In this document: in pieces, positions 21,550-31,915 of the stretch
Layout: each line of letters begins with the position of its first letter
Position numbering within the stretch: position 1 is the first letter of the stretch
Assembly (NCBI GenBank): GCA_022414725.1
Contig: CM039462.1
Location: forward strand, 129,587,113 to 129,651,112
Origin: Microglena sp. YARC
Taxonomy: Eukaryota; Chlorophyta; Chlorophyceae; Chlamydomonadales; Chlamydomonadaceae
Length of the DNA stretch: 64,000 nucleotides
Direction: 5' to 3'
Made by a program: the position numbers and the translations under genes
The notes under the pieces: model-generated
What the model was told of the DNA's origin: nothing
The model's database searches: none
Seen by the model: only the letters and a program-made list of their open reading frames with translations

Positions 21550-22265
21550 CGTGGGGTGCCATATATCAGTGTGGAGAAGGAGGAGTTCACGGTGGAGGCG
21601 CCCCAGACCACGTTCTGTGGGGAGCGCAAGAGGTAGTGGTGCCACCACTACGGGTAATGGTTCCACTACTACCACCACCACCACCACGTGGGGAGAGCAA
21701 GAAGTAGTGGTGCCAGCACCACCACCACTACTAGTAATGGTTCCACTACTACCACCACCACCCCACACCACTACCACCGCCCCACCTCCACGTGGCTTGC
21801 CACTTGCATCAGGGCAGAGGAGGAGGTCCCTTGTGGCTCCACTGCAAGGTTCATGTTCGCTGGTGACGAGCAGTATACGGTAGAGGCGCCCCAGTCCATG
21901 TTCTGTGGGGAGCGCAAAAGATAGTGGTGCCACCACTTCGGGTAGTGGTACTACTACCACCACCACTACGTAAGGAGAGCTAGAGGTAGTGGTGCCACCA
22001 CTACTACCACCCCCACCACGTGGGCTACCACTTACACCGGTGCTAAGGAGGAGGAGTACTAGGTGGAGGCACCCCAGTCCATGTTCTGTGGGGAGAGCAT
22101 GAGGTACCACCACTACTACCACCACCACCAAGTGAGAAGAGCTAGAGGTAGTGGTGCCACCACCAGTACTACCACCACCACCACCGTGTGTAGGAGGAGG
22201 AGTACAAGCTAGAGGTAGTGGTGCCACCACTACTACCGCCACCACCACCACGTGGGGAGAGCAAT
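21550..22265 (+). repeat. Copies of the gene 2 3' end with CCA/ACT repeats
   Basis: Copies of the coding end (gaggcgccccag(a/t)cca, gttctgtgggga, stop TAG) at 21571-21635 and 21815-21924, with shorter remnants near 21690, 22045-22105, 22190 and 22255. All are embedded in ccaccactactac-type repeats. Two copies encode changed tails ending FCGERKR. Confidence 0.8.
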
Positions 22266-22790
22266 ACCTTACACCACACACCTTACACCATCTTGATACA
22301 GAATCCAATAACAGGTTTAATGTGTTCAAGCAAAGGGAGAGGTTAAATTTGCCAACAGAAGGAGACAGGGGTATAAGAAGTTGAAGCCAGGAGATTCTGG
22401 CTGCTTATGTAGTAGCTAGTAGCTGAGTATATGGGCTGTTATGTAGTTGCTAGTGGCTGTGTAGATGGACTGTTATGCAGTAGCTAGTAGCTGCGTAGAT
22501 GAGCTGTTAAGTAGTAGCTAGTAGCTGCTTATGTAGTAGCTAGTAGCGCTATGCAGTCAGATACAGAGTACACGCAGCGAGTAGAATAAGTAGGGAATGG
22601 CATTATGAAATCATACCATCATGTGATAGCATATGATGCCGGCAGTGTGGCTAGGCTAAAGTTGACATTTATATGATGCAGTTTGTATGATATCATACTT
22701 GCCTTTGGTCAACATCATATGATATACCTAATAAGAGGTCCCTAAGAATAGCCCTGGACGGGACCCCACACATATCATCTCAGCTGTCAC
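22266..22790. repeat. TAGTAGCTAGTAGC repeat and ATCATATGAT element
   Basis: 22385-22560 has imperfect repeats of tatgtagtagctagtagctg. 22590-22740 has gatatcat(a/g)c palindromes with the tail atgatgccggnagtntg, shared with 45360-45470 and 45755-45935. No gene seen. Confidence 0.55.
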
Positions 22791-22829
22791 AACAAAAGAC
22801 GTGTCCAGGTGAAGGACAGTAGACATGAT

Positions 22830-23270
22830 GTGGAAGAGTATGATTGGTTTGGATTGTTACATGGTTTTGAGCCAACTTTGCTGCTTACCATCTTCCAATG
22901 CCATGCCCCCCGTGCGATACCCACGTAAACCAGGGAGCATACTAAGTGGATTACACAAGATTTGTCCAGGTCCGTGGGTATACTGGGTACCACTATTGTT
23001 TGCCGCCCTAAAATCCCCACCACCACAACCCCCCACCACCCCCAACCCTCACTCCCACAAAACTACCCCCACCTCCAAAAAGCCACCCAGACTCAAATCC
23101 AGGTCCAGTCTATGAAATTGGTTGCGTCTCAGGACGTGGATATGGGGGTCCTGAACAACCTTGGCAGCACCATCGATCAGAGCATTCTTGCAAAGCCAAC
23201 GCTAAACTTGAACTTGGATACATGGCTCTAGCCAGCAATTTGGCTGCTCGCTGTCTTCGGCAGCAAAAGC
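22830..23270. mobile_element. Dispersed repeat family G and flanking sequence
   Basis: 22850-22990 (ttggattgttacatggtttt, catcttccaatgcc, accagggagcatactaag) matches 13755-13892 and 23998-24235. 23000-23270 shows no convincing coding sequence. Confidence 0.45.
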
Positions 23271-23274
23271 AATA

Positions 23275-23440
23275 AAAAGTCTACATGTACCGGTATATTG
23301 CGCCCAAGCTTGTCCCCAAATCCATGCGCCCAGCAACCCCAACCCCGAACCAACCCCCAAAGTCTACATGTACCGGTATAATGCGCCCAAGCTTGTCCCC
23401 AAATCCATGCGCCCAGCAACCCCGACCCCGAACCAGCCCA
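23275..23440. repeat. 83-bp direct repeat, two copies
   Basis: gtctacatgtaccggtatan and gcgcccaagcttgtccccaa occur at 23279 and 23361 with near identity. Confidence 0.75.
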
Positions 23441-23789
23441 AATATAAAAACATTGGAGAGGCTCTGGTCAGTCTCAGTGGTATGTTCTCCGCACTGACTT
23501 TGGGCTTTTCCTAATGGCACCAGGTTTTGTTCAGGACGATGCGTCCTGTGTCGCAAATGCAACGTGGGGAGAGTCCGTTGCGTCGCAGCTTCAGCGATTG
23601 TGTCGCTGGACGCATGGATTTGGGTCGGTTGCGTCTCATGGCGCAGGCTCTGAAATTGGTTGCATCTCAGGACAAAGGCTGTAAAATTGGTTGTCTCGGG
23701 ACACTGAGCTGAAGGTCCTCCTGGACAATCCTTATCCTTATTAGGTAAATGATCACCTACCTACTATAATCTTAACACTAGATTTGCTC
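23441..23789. other. No supported gene
   Basis: Non-repetitive DNA apart from gaaattggttgcgtctcagg, which also occurs at 23114. Open frames are short and lack motifs. Confidence 0.4.
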
Positions 23790-23940
23790 AGTAACACAAA
23801 CTTAAGGCCCATCGGTAAAACGATTGTTTGGGATTTCAGTTCATGAGTTCGTTTCCGTTTTGGGATTTCAGTTCATGAGTTCGTTTCCGTTTTTTCCGAA
23901 GCCCCTCCTGTCACGGTTGGGCAAAGCTGCGGCCTTCCCC
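23790..23940 (-). mobile_element. Dispersed repeat family B, minus orientation
   Basis: Reverse complement of the 11741-11890 element (ggcccatcggtaaaacgatt, cggttgggcaaagc), with a 42-bp internal duplication of gggatttcagttcatgagtt + cgtttccgttt. Confidence 0.5.
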
Positions 23941-23994
23941 TGGACTTTAATCACCATATGAATTATCACATATCTGCATATTTTACCGGTATGC

Positions 23995-24112
23995 AAATCC
24001 CTGCTTTGGATTGTTACATTGTTTTCCAGCCCACTCTGGGCTGCTCACCGTCTTCCAATTTGAATTGTTACATGGTTCTTCAGCCCACTCTGAGCTGCTC
24101 AACGTCTTCCAA

Positions 24113-24152
<40 letters not shown>

Positions 24153-24240
24153 AGTGTGTGTGTGTGTGTGATGCCCAAGGAAACCAGGGGCCAACTACCG
24201 GTATGCAGATTAGGCAGTTTAAAGACTTGTCCATGTCTCA
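23995..24240. mobile_element. Family G repeat with partial duplication and poly-C
   Basis: ggattgttacattgttttcc and cccactctgggctgctcacc, repeated at once at 24062-24110, then about 38 C at 24115-24152 and the family G end gtttaaagacttgtcca. Confidence 0.5.
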
Positions 24241-24354
24241 GGTTAGATTGTTGCCTTGTAGATTTCGCTGTTGAATGCTTTTATGGACATCTCATACCTT
24301 TCCATTGCAATGGAAACTTGAAGTTGAATATATGGCTCCAGCCTGCTATATAAA

Positions 24355-24530
24355 TCCAGTGGATGATTTGGGTTTTCGAAGCACTTCGTAGTCCGAACAA
24401 CGAACTTTATCATTTGGTCGGAATTCTGGAATGTTGGCCTGAGAATCGGGGATTCTGATCATTGTCGAAGAAATTACCTGAAAAAGTGGAAGTACGAACG
24501 ATTGAGACCCAAATCATCCGCTGGGTTGCT
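24355..24530. mobile_element. MITE-like palindrome, family F
   Basis: Ends ccagtggatgatttggg (24357) and cccaaatcatccgctgg (24509-24525) are inverted repeats. The inner part shares cgaagcacttcgtagtccga with the copy at 35214-35392. Confidence 0.5.
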
Positions 24531-25088
24531 ATAAGGCTGCGATGCTGAAAACTATAGCCATGCGCACTTCAAGTATGAGCCAAATGTTTGGGTGCGGAAT
24601 CTTTCAAACGCCTGGAGAGACTGAGAGACACGGATGGAACTTGGAGCTTTATACCCTGGGCCCTGGGGGGGCCAGAGGGGGGCTAAAGCGAAAAAGTGTG
24701 AAAACACTTTTTTAAGGATATTGTTACATACTCCGCGAAAATCAATGCTCGTGCTTTGTAGCGAACTGATAGCGTACTATGCTTTCCTAATTCGCGAAGT
24801 GTCATCCGCCAGTGTGGACGAGTGGTCCGACAAGTCATAATACAAATTGCCGGGCTGTCATCCGTCAGTGTGGACGAGTGGTCCAACAAGTGATAATACA
24901 AATTGCCAGGCTGTCATCCATCAGTGTGGACGAGTGGTCCAACAAGTCATAATACAAATTGTCGGGCATATAAGAAGTTATATAATTCAGAGGTAGGGGG
25001 CTTGATTCTCGACAGCAGTACGGTACCTTCAGGGCCTTGTGTCTGTTTGTATGGGTCTGGCACCTTGCGCGGGCCAGGCAGTACAGTG
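24531..25088. repeat. 60-bp direct repeat (three copies) and unassigned DNA
   Basis: gtcatccgtcagtgtggacg + agtggtccaacaag repeats at 24801, 24857 and 24913. The rest has no supported gene. Confidence 0.55.
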
Positions 25089-25274
25089 CAGGGTAATTCA
25101 AAGCGCGCGCTTTAGAGCGCTGACTTTTTGACCCCCTCTGCGCTTTAAGCGCAGTTTTTTGTAACCCCCTGTGGTCGCAGCAAGCAATTTTTGCGCTTTT
25201 TGCACTACAAAGCGCAGTTTTTTGTTTTCAAGTGCGCTTAAGCGCTGGCCAATTTGGCCATTTGAAGTACCCTG
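25089..25274. mobile_element. hAT-like MITE, family D
   Basis: Begins CAGGGTAATTC and ends GAAGTACCCTG, with many internal GCGC/AAGCGC inverted motifs (gcgcgcgctttagagcgc, gcgctttaagcgc). The CAGGG..CCCTG ends recall hAT termini. No 8-bp target duplication was seen. Copies: 25446-25639 and about 47113-47315, fragment at 43850-43915. Confidence 0.55.
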
Positions 25275-25354
25275 CCTGGCACGCATAGCCGTAACAAAGG
25301 CTTCACTGCTTCACAACATTGCCATTTTTGTGCCATTTATATTGTGCACCACAT

Positions 25355-25405
25355 GTTTAATAACTGTAGGAGAAAGGCTGCAACACGTCGATGTCCATAG
25401 GTACA
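25355..25405 (-). pseudogene. Partial copy of the ankyrin gene's last exon
   Basis: Minus strand reads TYGHRRVAAFLLQLL, a diverged copy of the C-terminus RYGHRHVAAYLRQL encoded at 25731-25780. It lies downstream of the stop, the same 3' end copying seen in the two plus-strand genes. Confidence 0.6.
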
Positions 25406-25445
25406 AATACTTAGTGGAAATATTGGTGGTGGTGGTGGTGGTGGG

Positions 25446-25639
25446 GAGGGTAATTCAAAGCGCGCGCTTTTGCACTTTTGAGCGCTGACTTTTTGACCCC
25501 CTCTGCGCTATAAGCGCAGTTTTTTGCAACCCCTTGTGGGCGCTGCAAGCAATTTTTGCGCTTTTCGCACTACAAAGCGCAGTTTTTTGTTTTCAAGTAC
25601 GCTAAAGCGCTGGCCAATTTGGCCTTTTGAAGTACCCTG
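25446..25639. mobile_element. hAT-like MITE, family D, second copy
   Basis: Same ends (gggtaattcaaagcgcgcgc, gaagtaccctgg) and interior as 25089-25274, differing by a few bases and a short insertion. It lies about 90 bp beyond the stop codon of the minus-strand ankyrin gene. Confidence 0.6.
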
Positions 25640-25730
25640 GTGGTGGGCGGTGCTAGTGGTAGTGGTGGTAGTAAGCCCTGGGCTGTCGGCTGTCACTTGT
25701 GCCAAGGTGCGTTGCATCTGATCAATCTCC

Positions 25731-25805
25731 TCATAATTGTCGGAGATATGCTGCAACATGTCGATGTCCATAGCGCACTGCAAGGTCCAGGGGGGTTTTG
25801 TGACG
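25731..25805 (-). CDS. Ankyrin/coiled-coil gene, exon 5 (terminal)
   Basis: Minus strand, after acceptor gccacactgcag, 24 codons and TGA at 25731-25733. It encodes RHKTPLDLAVRYGHRHVAAY then LRQL. Joined to exon 4 (..VDVKDK) it gives the ankyrin consensus D..D..G/K-TPL-LA..GH..VA.YL. This is the C-terminal capping repeat. Confidence 0.8.
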   Translation of the reverse strand, partial: RHKTPLDLAVRYGHRHVAAYLRQL

Positions 25806-26607
25806 CTGCAGTGTGGCAAGGCACATGAAGCCGTAATGATGATGGGGGTTTGGATAAGGGGGTGATGATGGGGGTTTGGTGTAAAGGGGGATAAGGGGGT
25901 GATGGTGGTGGTTAGGTATAAGGGGGTGATGATGGGGGTTTGGTATAAAGGGGGGATAAGGGGGTGATGATGGGGGTTTGGTATAAAGGGGGGATAAGGG
26001 GGTGATGATGAGGGTTTGGCATAAGGGGGGATAAAGGGGTGATGATGGGGGTTTGGCAAAAGGGGGTGATAAGGGGAGGATAAGGGGGTGATGATGGGGG
26101 TTTGGCATAAAGGGGGGATAAGGGAATGATGATGGGGGTTTGGCGAAAGGGGGTGATAAGGGGGAGGATAAGGGGGTGATGATGAGGGTTTGGCATAAGG
26201 GGGTGATGATGAGGGTTTGGCATAAGGGGGTGATGATGAGGGTTTGGCATAAGGGGGTGATGATGAGGGTTTGGCATATGGGGGTGATGATGAGGATTTG
26301 GCATAAGGGGGTGATGATGGGGGTTTGGCATAAGGGGGTGATGATGAGGGTTTGGCATAAGGGGGTGATGATGAGGGTTTGGCATAAGGGGGTGATTGAT
26401 GAGGGTTTGGCATAAGGGGGTGATGATGAGGGTTTGGCATAATGGGGTGATAAGGGGGTGATGATGGGGGTTTGGCATAAGGGGGTGATGATGAGGGTTT
26501 GGCATAATGGGGTGATAAGGGGGTGATGATGGGGGTTTGGCATAAGGACCTTTTCGTGTTGCACCCCAGACACAGTAGTGCTGCAACTTCCATACAGTCA
26601 TACTCAC
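25806..26607 (-). repeat. Intron 4: ~27-bp repeat array
   Basis: On the plus strand, units of ggggtgatgatgngggtttg + gcataag are repeated about 25 times, in simple and longer forms (with agggggataagg). The repeat fills almost the whole 802-bp intron between the donor gtgagt (26602-26607, minus) and the acceptor at 25806. Confidence 0.85.
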
Positions 26608-26706
26608 TTTATCCTTGACATCCACCACGGCTCCGCCTCCCACCAAAGCGCGAACACACTCAAGGTGACCTTCGTGTGCAGCCAAGTGCAGGGGTGTCCT
26701 CCCATG
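26608..26706 (-). CDS. Ankyrin/coiled-coil gene, exon 4 (one ankyrin repeat)
   Basis: Exactly 99 bases, 33 codons, phase 0, between cctcgcag and AAA|gtgagt on the minus strand. It encodes HGRTPLHLAAHEGHLECVRA then LVGGGAVVDVKDK, a textbook 33-residue ankyrin repeat (TPLHLAA..GH...V..L...GA.V). Ankyrin repeats mediate protein-protein contacts. The one-repeat-per-exon layout is common in ankyrin genes. Confidence 0.9.
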
Positions 26707-27309
26707 CTGCGAGGTTGGAACAATGCAAGTGTCTAGACATCATAGGTTGTGTAACGGTGCAAGTCTAGGCGTGCAAAACAACAGACTGTGTGCTACCATA
26801 GGTGTGTTGATGCCGTACCTAAGGCGCACATGTATGTAGGCATGCTGTCAGCCTTGCTTGCTGATGAGGGGACACTTAGATAGGCAAATACTAGCTAGTT
26901 ATAGCTAGTTACTAGTTATTAGTTACTAGTTACTAGTTACTAGCTAGTTATAGCTAGTTACTAGTTATTAGTTATAGCTACTACTAGCTAGTTATCCATG
27001 ATTGGGTTGCCTGCCCGCTTACTTCAGAATATTGGCACATGTTTCAAGATTTTTTTTTTTTACAGTCCAGGGGTTTACAATCCAGGGGTAGACAAATAGG
27101 CTGAAGGGATTTTCCCAACCTCAAAACAGGAAAGGCAGTTTTGGTGAACTAAAACCCAGCAAAATCGTAAACTGCGCGTTGTAGTGCAAAAAGTGCAAAA
27201 AGTGCTTGCTGCGCCCACACTAAGGGGGACCTGGAGTTCGTGCTATGCAGATAATTTGACTTAGAGTTTCTTGTCACATATGTTAATACATGTAAAAATA
27301 TGTTTCCAT
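26707..27309. repeat. Intron 3 part: CTAGTTA repeats and family B element
   Basis: 26890-26995 is (AGTTACTAGTTA)-like. 27060-27250 is a family B copy (ttacagtccaggggt .. gttcgtgctatgcagat) carrying an inserted agtgcaaaaagtgc duplication. Confidence 0.55.
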
Positions 27310-27750
27310 CCTCTGAATGAGTCAGCCTATACTTGGAGTCAGCCTATACTAAACGAGTCAACCTATACTTGGAGTCAGCCTATACTAAACGAGTCAACCT
27401 ATACTTGGAGTCAGCCTATACTAAACGAGTCAACCTATACAAGGAGTCAGCCTATACTAAACGAGTCAACCTATACTTGGAGTCAGCCTATACTAAACAA
27501 GTCAACCTATACTTGGAGTCAGCCTATACTAAACGAGTCAACCTATACTTGGAGTCAGCCTATACTAAACGAGTCAACCTATACTTGGAGTCAGCCTATA
27601 CTAAACGAGTCAACCTATACAAGGAGTCAGCCTATACTAAACGAGTCAACCTATACTTGGAGTCAGCCTATACTAAACGAGTCAACCTATACTTGGAGTC
27701 ATCCTACACTAAACTGAGTCAACCTATACAAGGAGTCAGCCTATACTAAA
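27310..27750. repeat. 36-bp minisatellite
   Basis: About 12 near-perfect units of gagtcaacctatacttggag + tcagcctatactaaac. The unit length is a multiple of three, so frames stay open without being coding. Confidence 0.9.
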
Positions 27751-28070
27751 CGTTTTTGTTAGGCCAAAATATGGGGAAATTGTGCATGCTGATTCCAGCA
27801 ACGAATGCCCAAATCACTGGCGGTGAGTGATTACTAGGTCTTGGACAACTTTTTTATTAGGCCAAAATATGGGGGAAATTGTACATGATGATTCCAGCAA
27901 TGAATGCCCAAATCACTGGTGGTGAGTGATTACTAGGTCTTGGACAAGTTTTTTATTAGGCCAAAATATGGGGGAAATTGTGCATGATGATTCCAGCAAT
28001 CAATGCCCAAATCCTAAACAAAATCACTGGTGGTGACTGGTGAGTAATTACTAGGTCTTGAACATTAAAC
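27751..28070. repeat. ~95-bp direct repeat, three copies
   Basis: gttaggccaaaatatgggg .. gattccagcaacgaatgccc .. ggtgagtgattactaggtct at 27758, 27855 and 27953. Confidence 0.85.
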
Positions 28071-28092
28071 AATGGGCGATAAGCAGATTTAC

Positions 28093-28224
28093 CAGACCAC
28101 AGTAGTTAACTTGGGCACCCCTCTTCATTAGTGAAAGGGTTCCAGCAGCATCTCCTGCCTTGGATGCTTTAACCAGACTCTCGCCACTGACAGCTGGCCA
28201 CCTACGTTTGGCCTCTAGCTCTGC
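28093..28224 (-). CDS. Ankyrin/coiled-coil gene, exon 3 (first ankyrin repeat)
   Basis: Minus strand, 132 bases, 44 codons, phase 0, from acatgcag to CTG|gtaaat. It encodes AELEAKRRWPAVSGESLVKA then SKAGDAAGTLSLMKRGAQVN and YCGL. The part ..LVKASKAGD...LSLMKRGAQVNYCGL is the N-capping half of an ankyrin repeat, and the next exon continues GRTPLHLAA in register. The upstream intron contains (CA)n and the poly-C/CCT-rich tract at 28350-28462. Confidence 0.8.
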
Positions 28225-28231
28225 CTGCATG

Positions 28232-28277
<46 letters not shown>

Positions 28278-28659
28278 AGTATTTGGGTGTACAGGATGAG
28301 TGGGTGGGGGAAGAAGAGGCGAGAGGAAGGGGGCTGGTGGTTGTTCTGAGGTTGGGGGTGGAGGGGAGGAGGATGGGTAGGTGGGTGGGTGGGGCGGGAG
28401 GGGGGGAGGGGGGGAGGGGAGGAGGAGGGGTGGGTGGGGCGGGAGGGGGGAGGGGGGGGGGGCTATCTGACACTGTGACAGTACGCAAGTGTGAGTGTAT
28501 TCCTACATTTATTCATGCGCATCTGCTATCTGCGCCTGGGTACTGCTCCTAACGTGTGTGTGAGCACCATTATTTGTGTGTATGGGCAATGGGCCAATGG
28601 TATATGGAAGTCAGTGGTGCATGTGCGCAGAGCTTCGGTGTGTATGGACTTCTACTTAC
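28225..28659 (-). repeat. Intron 2: GT and G-rich tracts
   Basis: Plus strand (GT)n at 28239-28271 and GGGA/GGGT-rich sequence at 28300-28465, then non-repetitive DNA to the donor (cttac at 28655-28659). No coding signal beyond shadow frames. Confidence 0.6.
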
Positions 28660-29067
28660 CTCGTCAGCTGCTGCCTGCTGCCTTGCCTGTTCTTGACGTG
28701 ATGCCACCTGTGCTTGAAGGTCAGCTGCAGCTTCGGCTGCTTGCTGTTGTTGTTGCTGTTGCTGTTGCTGCTCTGTGGCTTCATACCACCTTCGACGTTC
28801 AGCTGCGGTTGCAGCTGCCTGTTCTTGAAGCGATGCCACCTGTGCTCGAAGTGATGCCACCTGTGCTTGATGTTCGGCTGCCGCTGCCGCTGCAGCTGCT
28901 TGCTGTTGCTGTTGTTGTTGCTTCAAGGAAATCACTTCCTGAACCACCGATTCATTATTCACCCGAATTTGCTGCTCCAAGGTGTTCATGGAAGATTTGA
29001 TCATGACGCTTATGGAAGACATGATGGAGTCCTCCTGAGCAGCCATAACCGGTGTTGGTGCCTCTGC
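28660..29067 (-). CDS. Ankyrin/coiled-coil gene, exon 2 (poly-Q coiled coil)
   Basis: Minus strand, 408 bases, 136 codons, phase 0, from cacttgcag to GAG|gtaagt. It encodes AEAPTPVMAAQEDSIMSSIS, a helical part with TLEQQIRVNNESVVQEVISL, then poly-Q (about 7), poly-A (about 8), QVASLRAQVASLQEQAAATA, poly-Q (about 10) and AAADLQAQVASRQEQ. Heptad-like Leu/Val spacing indicates a coiled coil for oligomerisation. The start of this exon is repeated about eleven times upstream. Glutamine runs are encoded mostly by CAG/CAA mixes. Confidence 0.8.
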
Positions 29068-30640
29068 CTGCAAGTGGTAACAAAAGGAACTGAGGTTAGT
29101 TGCAGGGTCTAGAGTTGAAGGAGATTAAGGTGTCCATGGAATATTTGATCAGGTAACTCATGGAAGACTCTAGAGCAGCTATAAGCAGTGTTGGTGCATC
29201 CGCCTGCAAGTGGTAACTAAAGGAACTAAGGTTAGTTGCAGGGTCTAGGTTTGCAGGAAATTAAGGTGTCCATGGAATATTTGATCATGTCACTCATGGA
29301 CGACTCTAGAGCAGCCATAAGCAGTGTTGGTGCATGTGCCTGCAAGTGGTAACAAAAGGAACTGAGGTTAGTTGCAGGGTCTAGAGTTGAAGGAGATTAA
29401 GGTGTCCATGGAATATTTGATCATGTCACCCATGGAAGACTCTAGAGCAGCTATAAGAAGTGTTGGTGCATCCGCCTGCAAGTGGTAACAAAAGGAACCA
29501 GGGTTCGTTGCAGGGTCTAGGGTTGAAGGAGATTAAGGTGTCCATGGAAGATTTGATCATGTCACTCATGGAAGACTCTAGAGCAGCTATAAGCAGTGTT
29601 GGTGCATCCGCCTGCAAGTGGTAACAAAAGGAACTGAGGTTAGTTGCAGGATCTAGGGTTGAAGGAGATGAATGTGTCCATGGAAGATTTGATCATGTCA
29701 CTCATGGACGACTCTAGAGCAGCTATATGCAGTGTTGGTGCATCCGCCTGCAAGTGGTAACAAAAGGAACTGGGGTTAGTTGCAGGATCTAGGGTTGAAG
29801 GAGATGAAGCTGTCCATGGAAGATTTGAGGTCACTCATGGAGGATTCTAGAGCAGCCATAAGCGGTGTCGGTGCCACTGCCTGCAAGTGGTAACAAAACG
29901 AACTACGTATAGGGTTGGTGTCCCTGCCTGCAAGTGGTTCCTAAAAGAACCAAGGTTAGTTGCAGGGACTTTGGTTGAAGGAGATTAAGGTCGTTTATGG
30001 AGAACATGTCGTTTATGGAAAACATGTCGTTTATGGAAAACATGTCGTTTATTGAAAACATGTCGCGTATGGAAAACATGATGGAGGATTTGATCACGTC
30101 ACTTATGGAAGACATGATGGTGTCCTCCTGAGCAGCCACAACCGGTGTTGGTGCATGTGCCTGCAAGTGGAAACAAAAGGAACCAAGGTTAGTTGTAGGG
30201 TCTAGGGTTGAAGGAAAGACAGGTGTTGATGTAAGATTTGAGGTTACTCTTGGACGAATCTAGAGCAGCCACAACCAGTGTTGGTGCATGTGCCTGCAAG
30301 TGGAAACAAAAGGAACCAAGGTTAGTTGCAGGGTCAAGGGTTGAAGGAAAGACAGGTGTTGATGTAAGATTTGGGGTTACTCTTGGACGAATCTAGAGCA
30401 GCCATAAATGGCGTTGGTGCCTCTGCCTGCAAGTGGAAACAAAAGGAACCAAGGTTAGTTGCAGGTTCTAGGGTTGAAGGAAAGACAGGTGTCCATCTAA
30501 GATTTGAGGTTACTCATGGAAGACGCTAGAGCAGCCACAACCAGTGTTGGTGCCTCTGCCTGCAAGTGGAAACAAAAGGAACCAAGGTTAGTTGCAGGGT
30601 CTAGGGTTGAAGGAGATTAAGGTTGAGGGAGGATAACCAG
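29068..30640 (-). repeat. Acceptor-side array before exon 2 of the ankyrin gene
   Basis: About eleven units of 100-150 bp. On the minus strand each has (c)cacttgcag|GCnnnnGCACCAACAC and codons for A-(A/E)APT-x-AAL/QE.S.MS (S)I(S)DMIKSSMDT, copying the acceptor and start of exon 2, then ccctagaccctgcaactaac. Near 30000-30075 (plus) a 18-bp block tcgtttatggaaaacatg is expanded five times. Confidence 0.85.
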
Positions 30641-31300
30641 TTAGGTAGGATAGGGTGTGTTGTTCTATTTGAAGGGTGGAGTTAGCAACGCCATTCGAAC
30701 TGAATCCTCGGTGTCGCTGGTTTGTGTCGGATCGGGAGACCCACCTCCTGGGGTGAAAGTCCTTTCACAGGTAAAAACAAAAAATACTAACATGCAGGTC
30801 CCGCTCGTCCACTGTCTACTACTAGACGCCATAAGGGGGATAAAGACAATCTAAGATACTGTACCGTGTCCTTCGTTAGGGACCACATGTGTACGGTGTG
30901 GTAAGTTCTGATTTCCCTAATGTACATTTTCCCAACATTTCCCTAACATTTCCCCAACATTCTTATAAAGACTGAATTGGGGTTTTACTACGGCGTGTGA
31001 TCTATGCATTTGTATGGTAGTAGGTTCGAGGTGGGTAGGTGTTACACAAGTTGAATGATGATGGTTTAATGCTACAAGGTGGTTGTGTGAGCTTGAATGG
31101 GTTGTGGGTTGAGGTACTTCATTATATTTTATTTTATTTTAATTTAATTTAATTTAAATTTGTTGAGGTATTGGGTATAGAGTGCTGATTGGAAAGGCTA
31201 ATATGGCTACTGAACATATATGATAGTATCTGAATATATTACAACTCCTTCATTCACCTCCGTACGCTCCCGTTTGTATAATGCGGCTACGGGTGTGCTG
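30641..31300. other. Intron 1 part: dispersed repeat and AT-rich DNA
   Basis: 30686-30775 repeats 11145-11222 (gccattcgaactgaatcctc, gagacccacctcctgggg). 31125-31165 is TTTTA/AATTT-rich. No gene seen. Confidence 0.45.
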
Positions 31301-31302
31301 TA

Positions 31303-31915
31303 GTGTTCTCAGTTGCTGTCAACCGCCATGGTGCCAATGTATGCCACTGTACATCACTCGCTGCCAACCGCCATGGTGCCTATGTATGCCACTGTACATC
31401 ACTCCCTGCCAACCGCCATGGTGCCAATGTATGCCACTGTACATCACTTCCTGCCAACCGCCATGGTGCCAATGTATGCCACTGTACATCACTCGCTGCC
31501 AACCGCCATGGTGCCAATGTATGCCACTGTACATCACTCGCTGCCAACCGCCATGGTGCCAATGTATGCCACTGTACATCACTTCCTGCCAACCGCCATG
31601 GTGCCAATGTATGCCACTGTACATCACTCGCTGCCAACCGCCATGTTGCCAATGTATGCCACTGTACATCACTCGCTGCCAACCGCCATGGTGCCAATGT
31701 ATGCCACTGTACATCACTCGCTGCCAACCGCCATGGTGCCAATGTATGCCACTGTACATCACTCGCTGCCAACCGCTATGGTGCCAATGTACGCCACTGT
31801 ACATCACTCGCTACCAACCGCCATGGTGCCAATGTATGTCAAGGTAAAGCAGCAGCCCGTTCTCTACCGCCGCAAGACAGGACTTAATACCACGCCCGAC
31901 CAGGCATTATCATTA
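31303..31915. repeat. 45-bp array grown from a SINE body
   Basis: Twelve units of ctgccaaccgccatggtgcc + aatgtatgccactgtacatc + actcg. The array starts at ttgctgtcaaccgccatggt and ends in aaggtaaagcagcagcccgt and taataccacgcccgacc, the left and right parts of the SINE body. The open frames here (up to about 200 codons in three plus frames and two minus frames) come only from the 45-bp periodicity. Confidence 0.85.

Noticed and set aside
31303..31887. Cys/Trp/His-rich frames of about 190-200 codons that look like repeat proteins
   Set aside because: A 45-bp tandem repeat leaves five frames open; the edges are SINE body.
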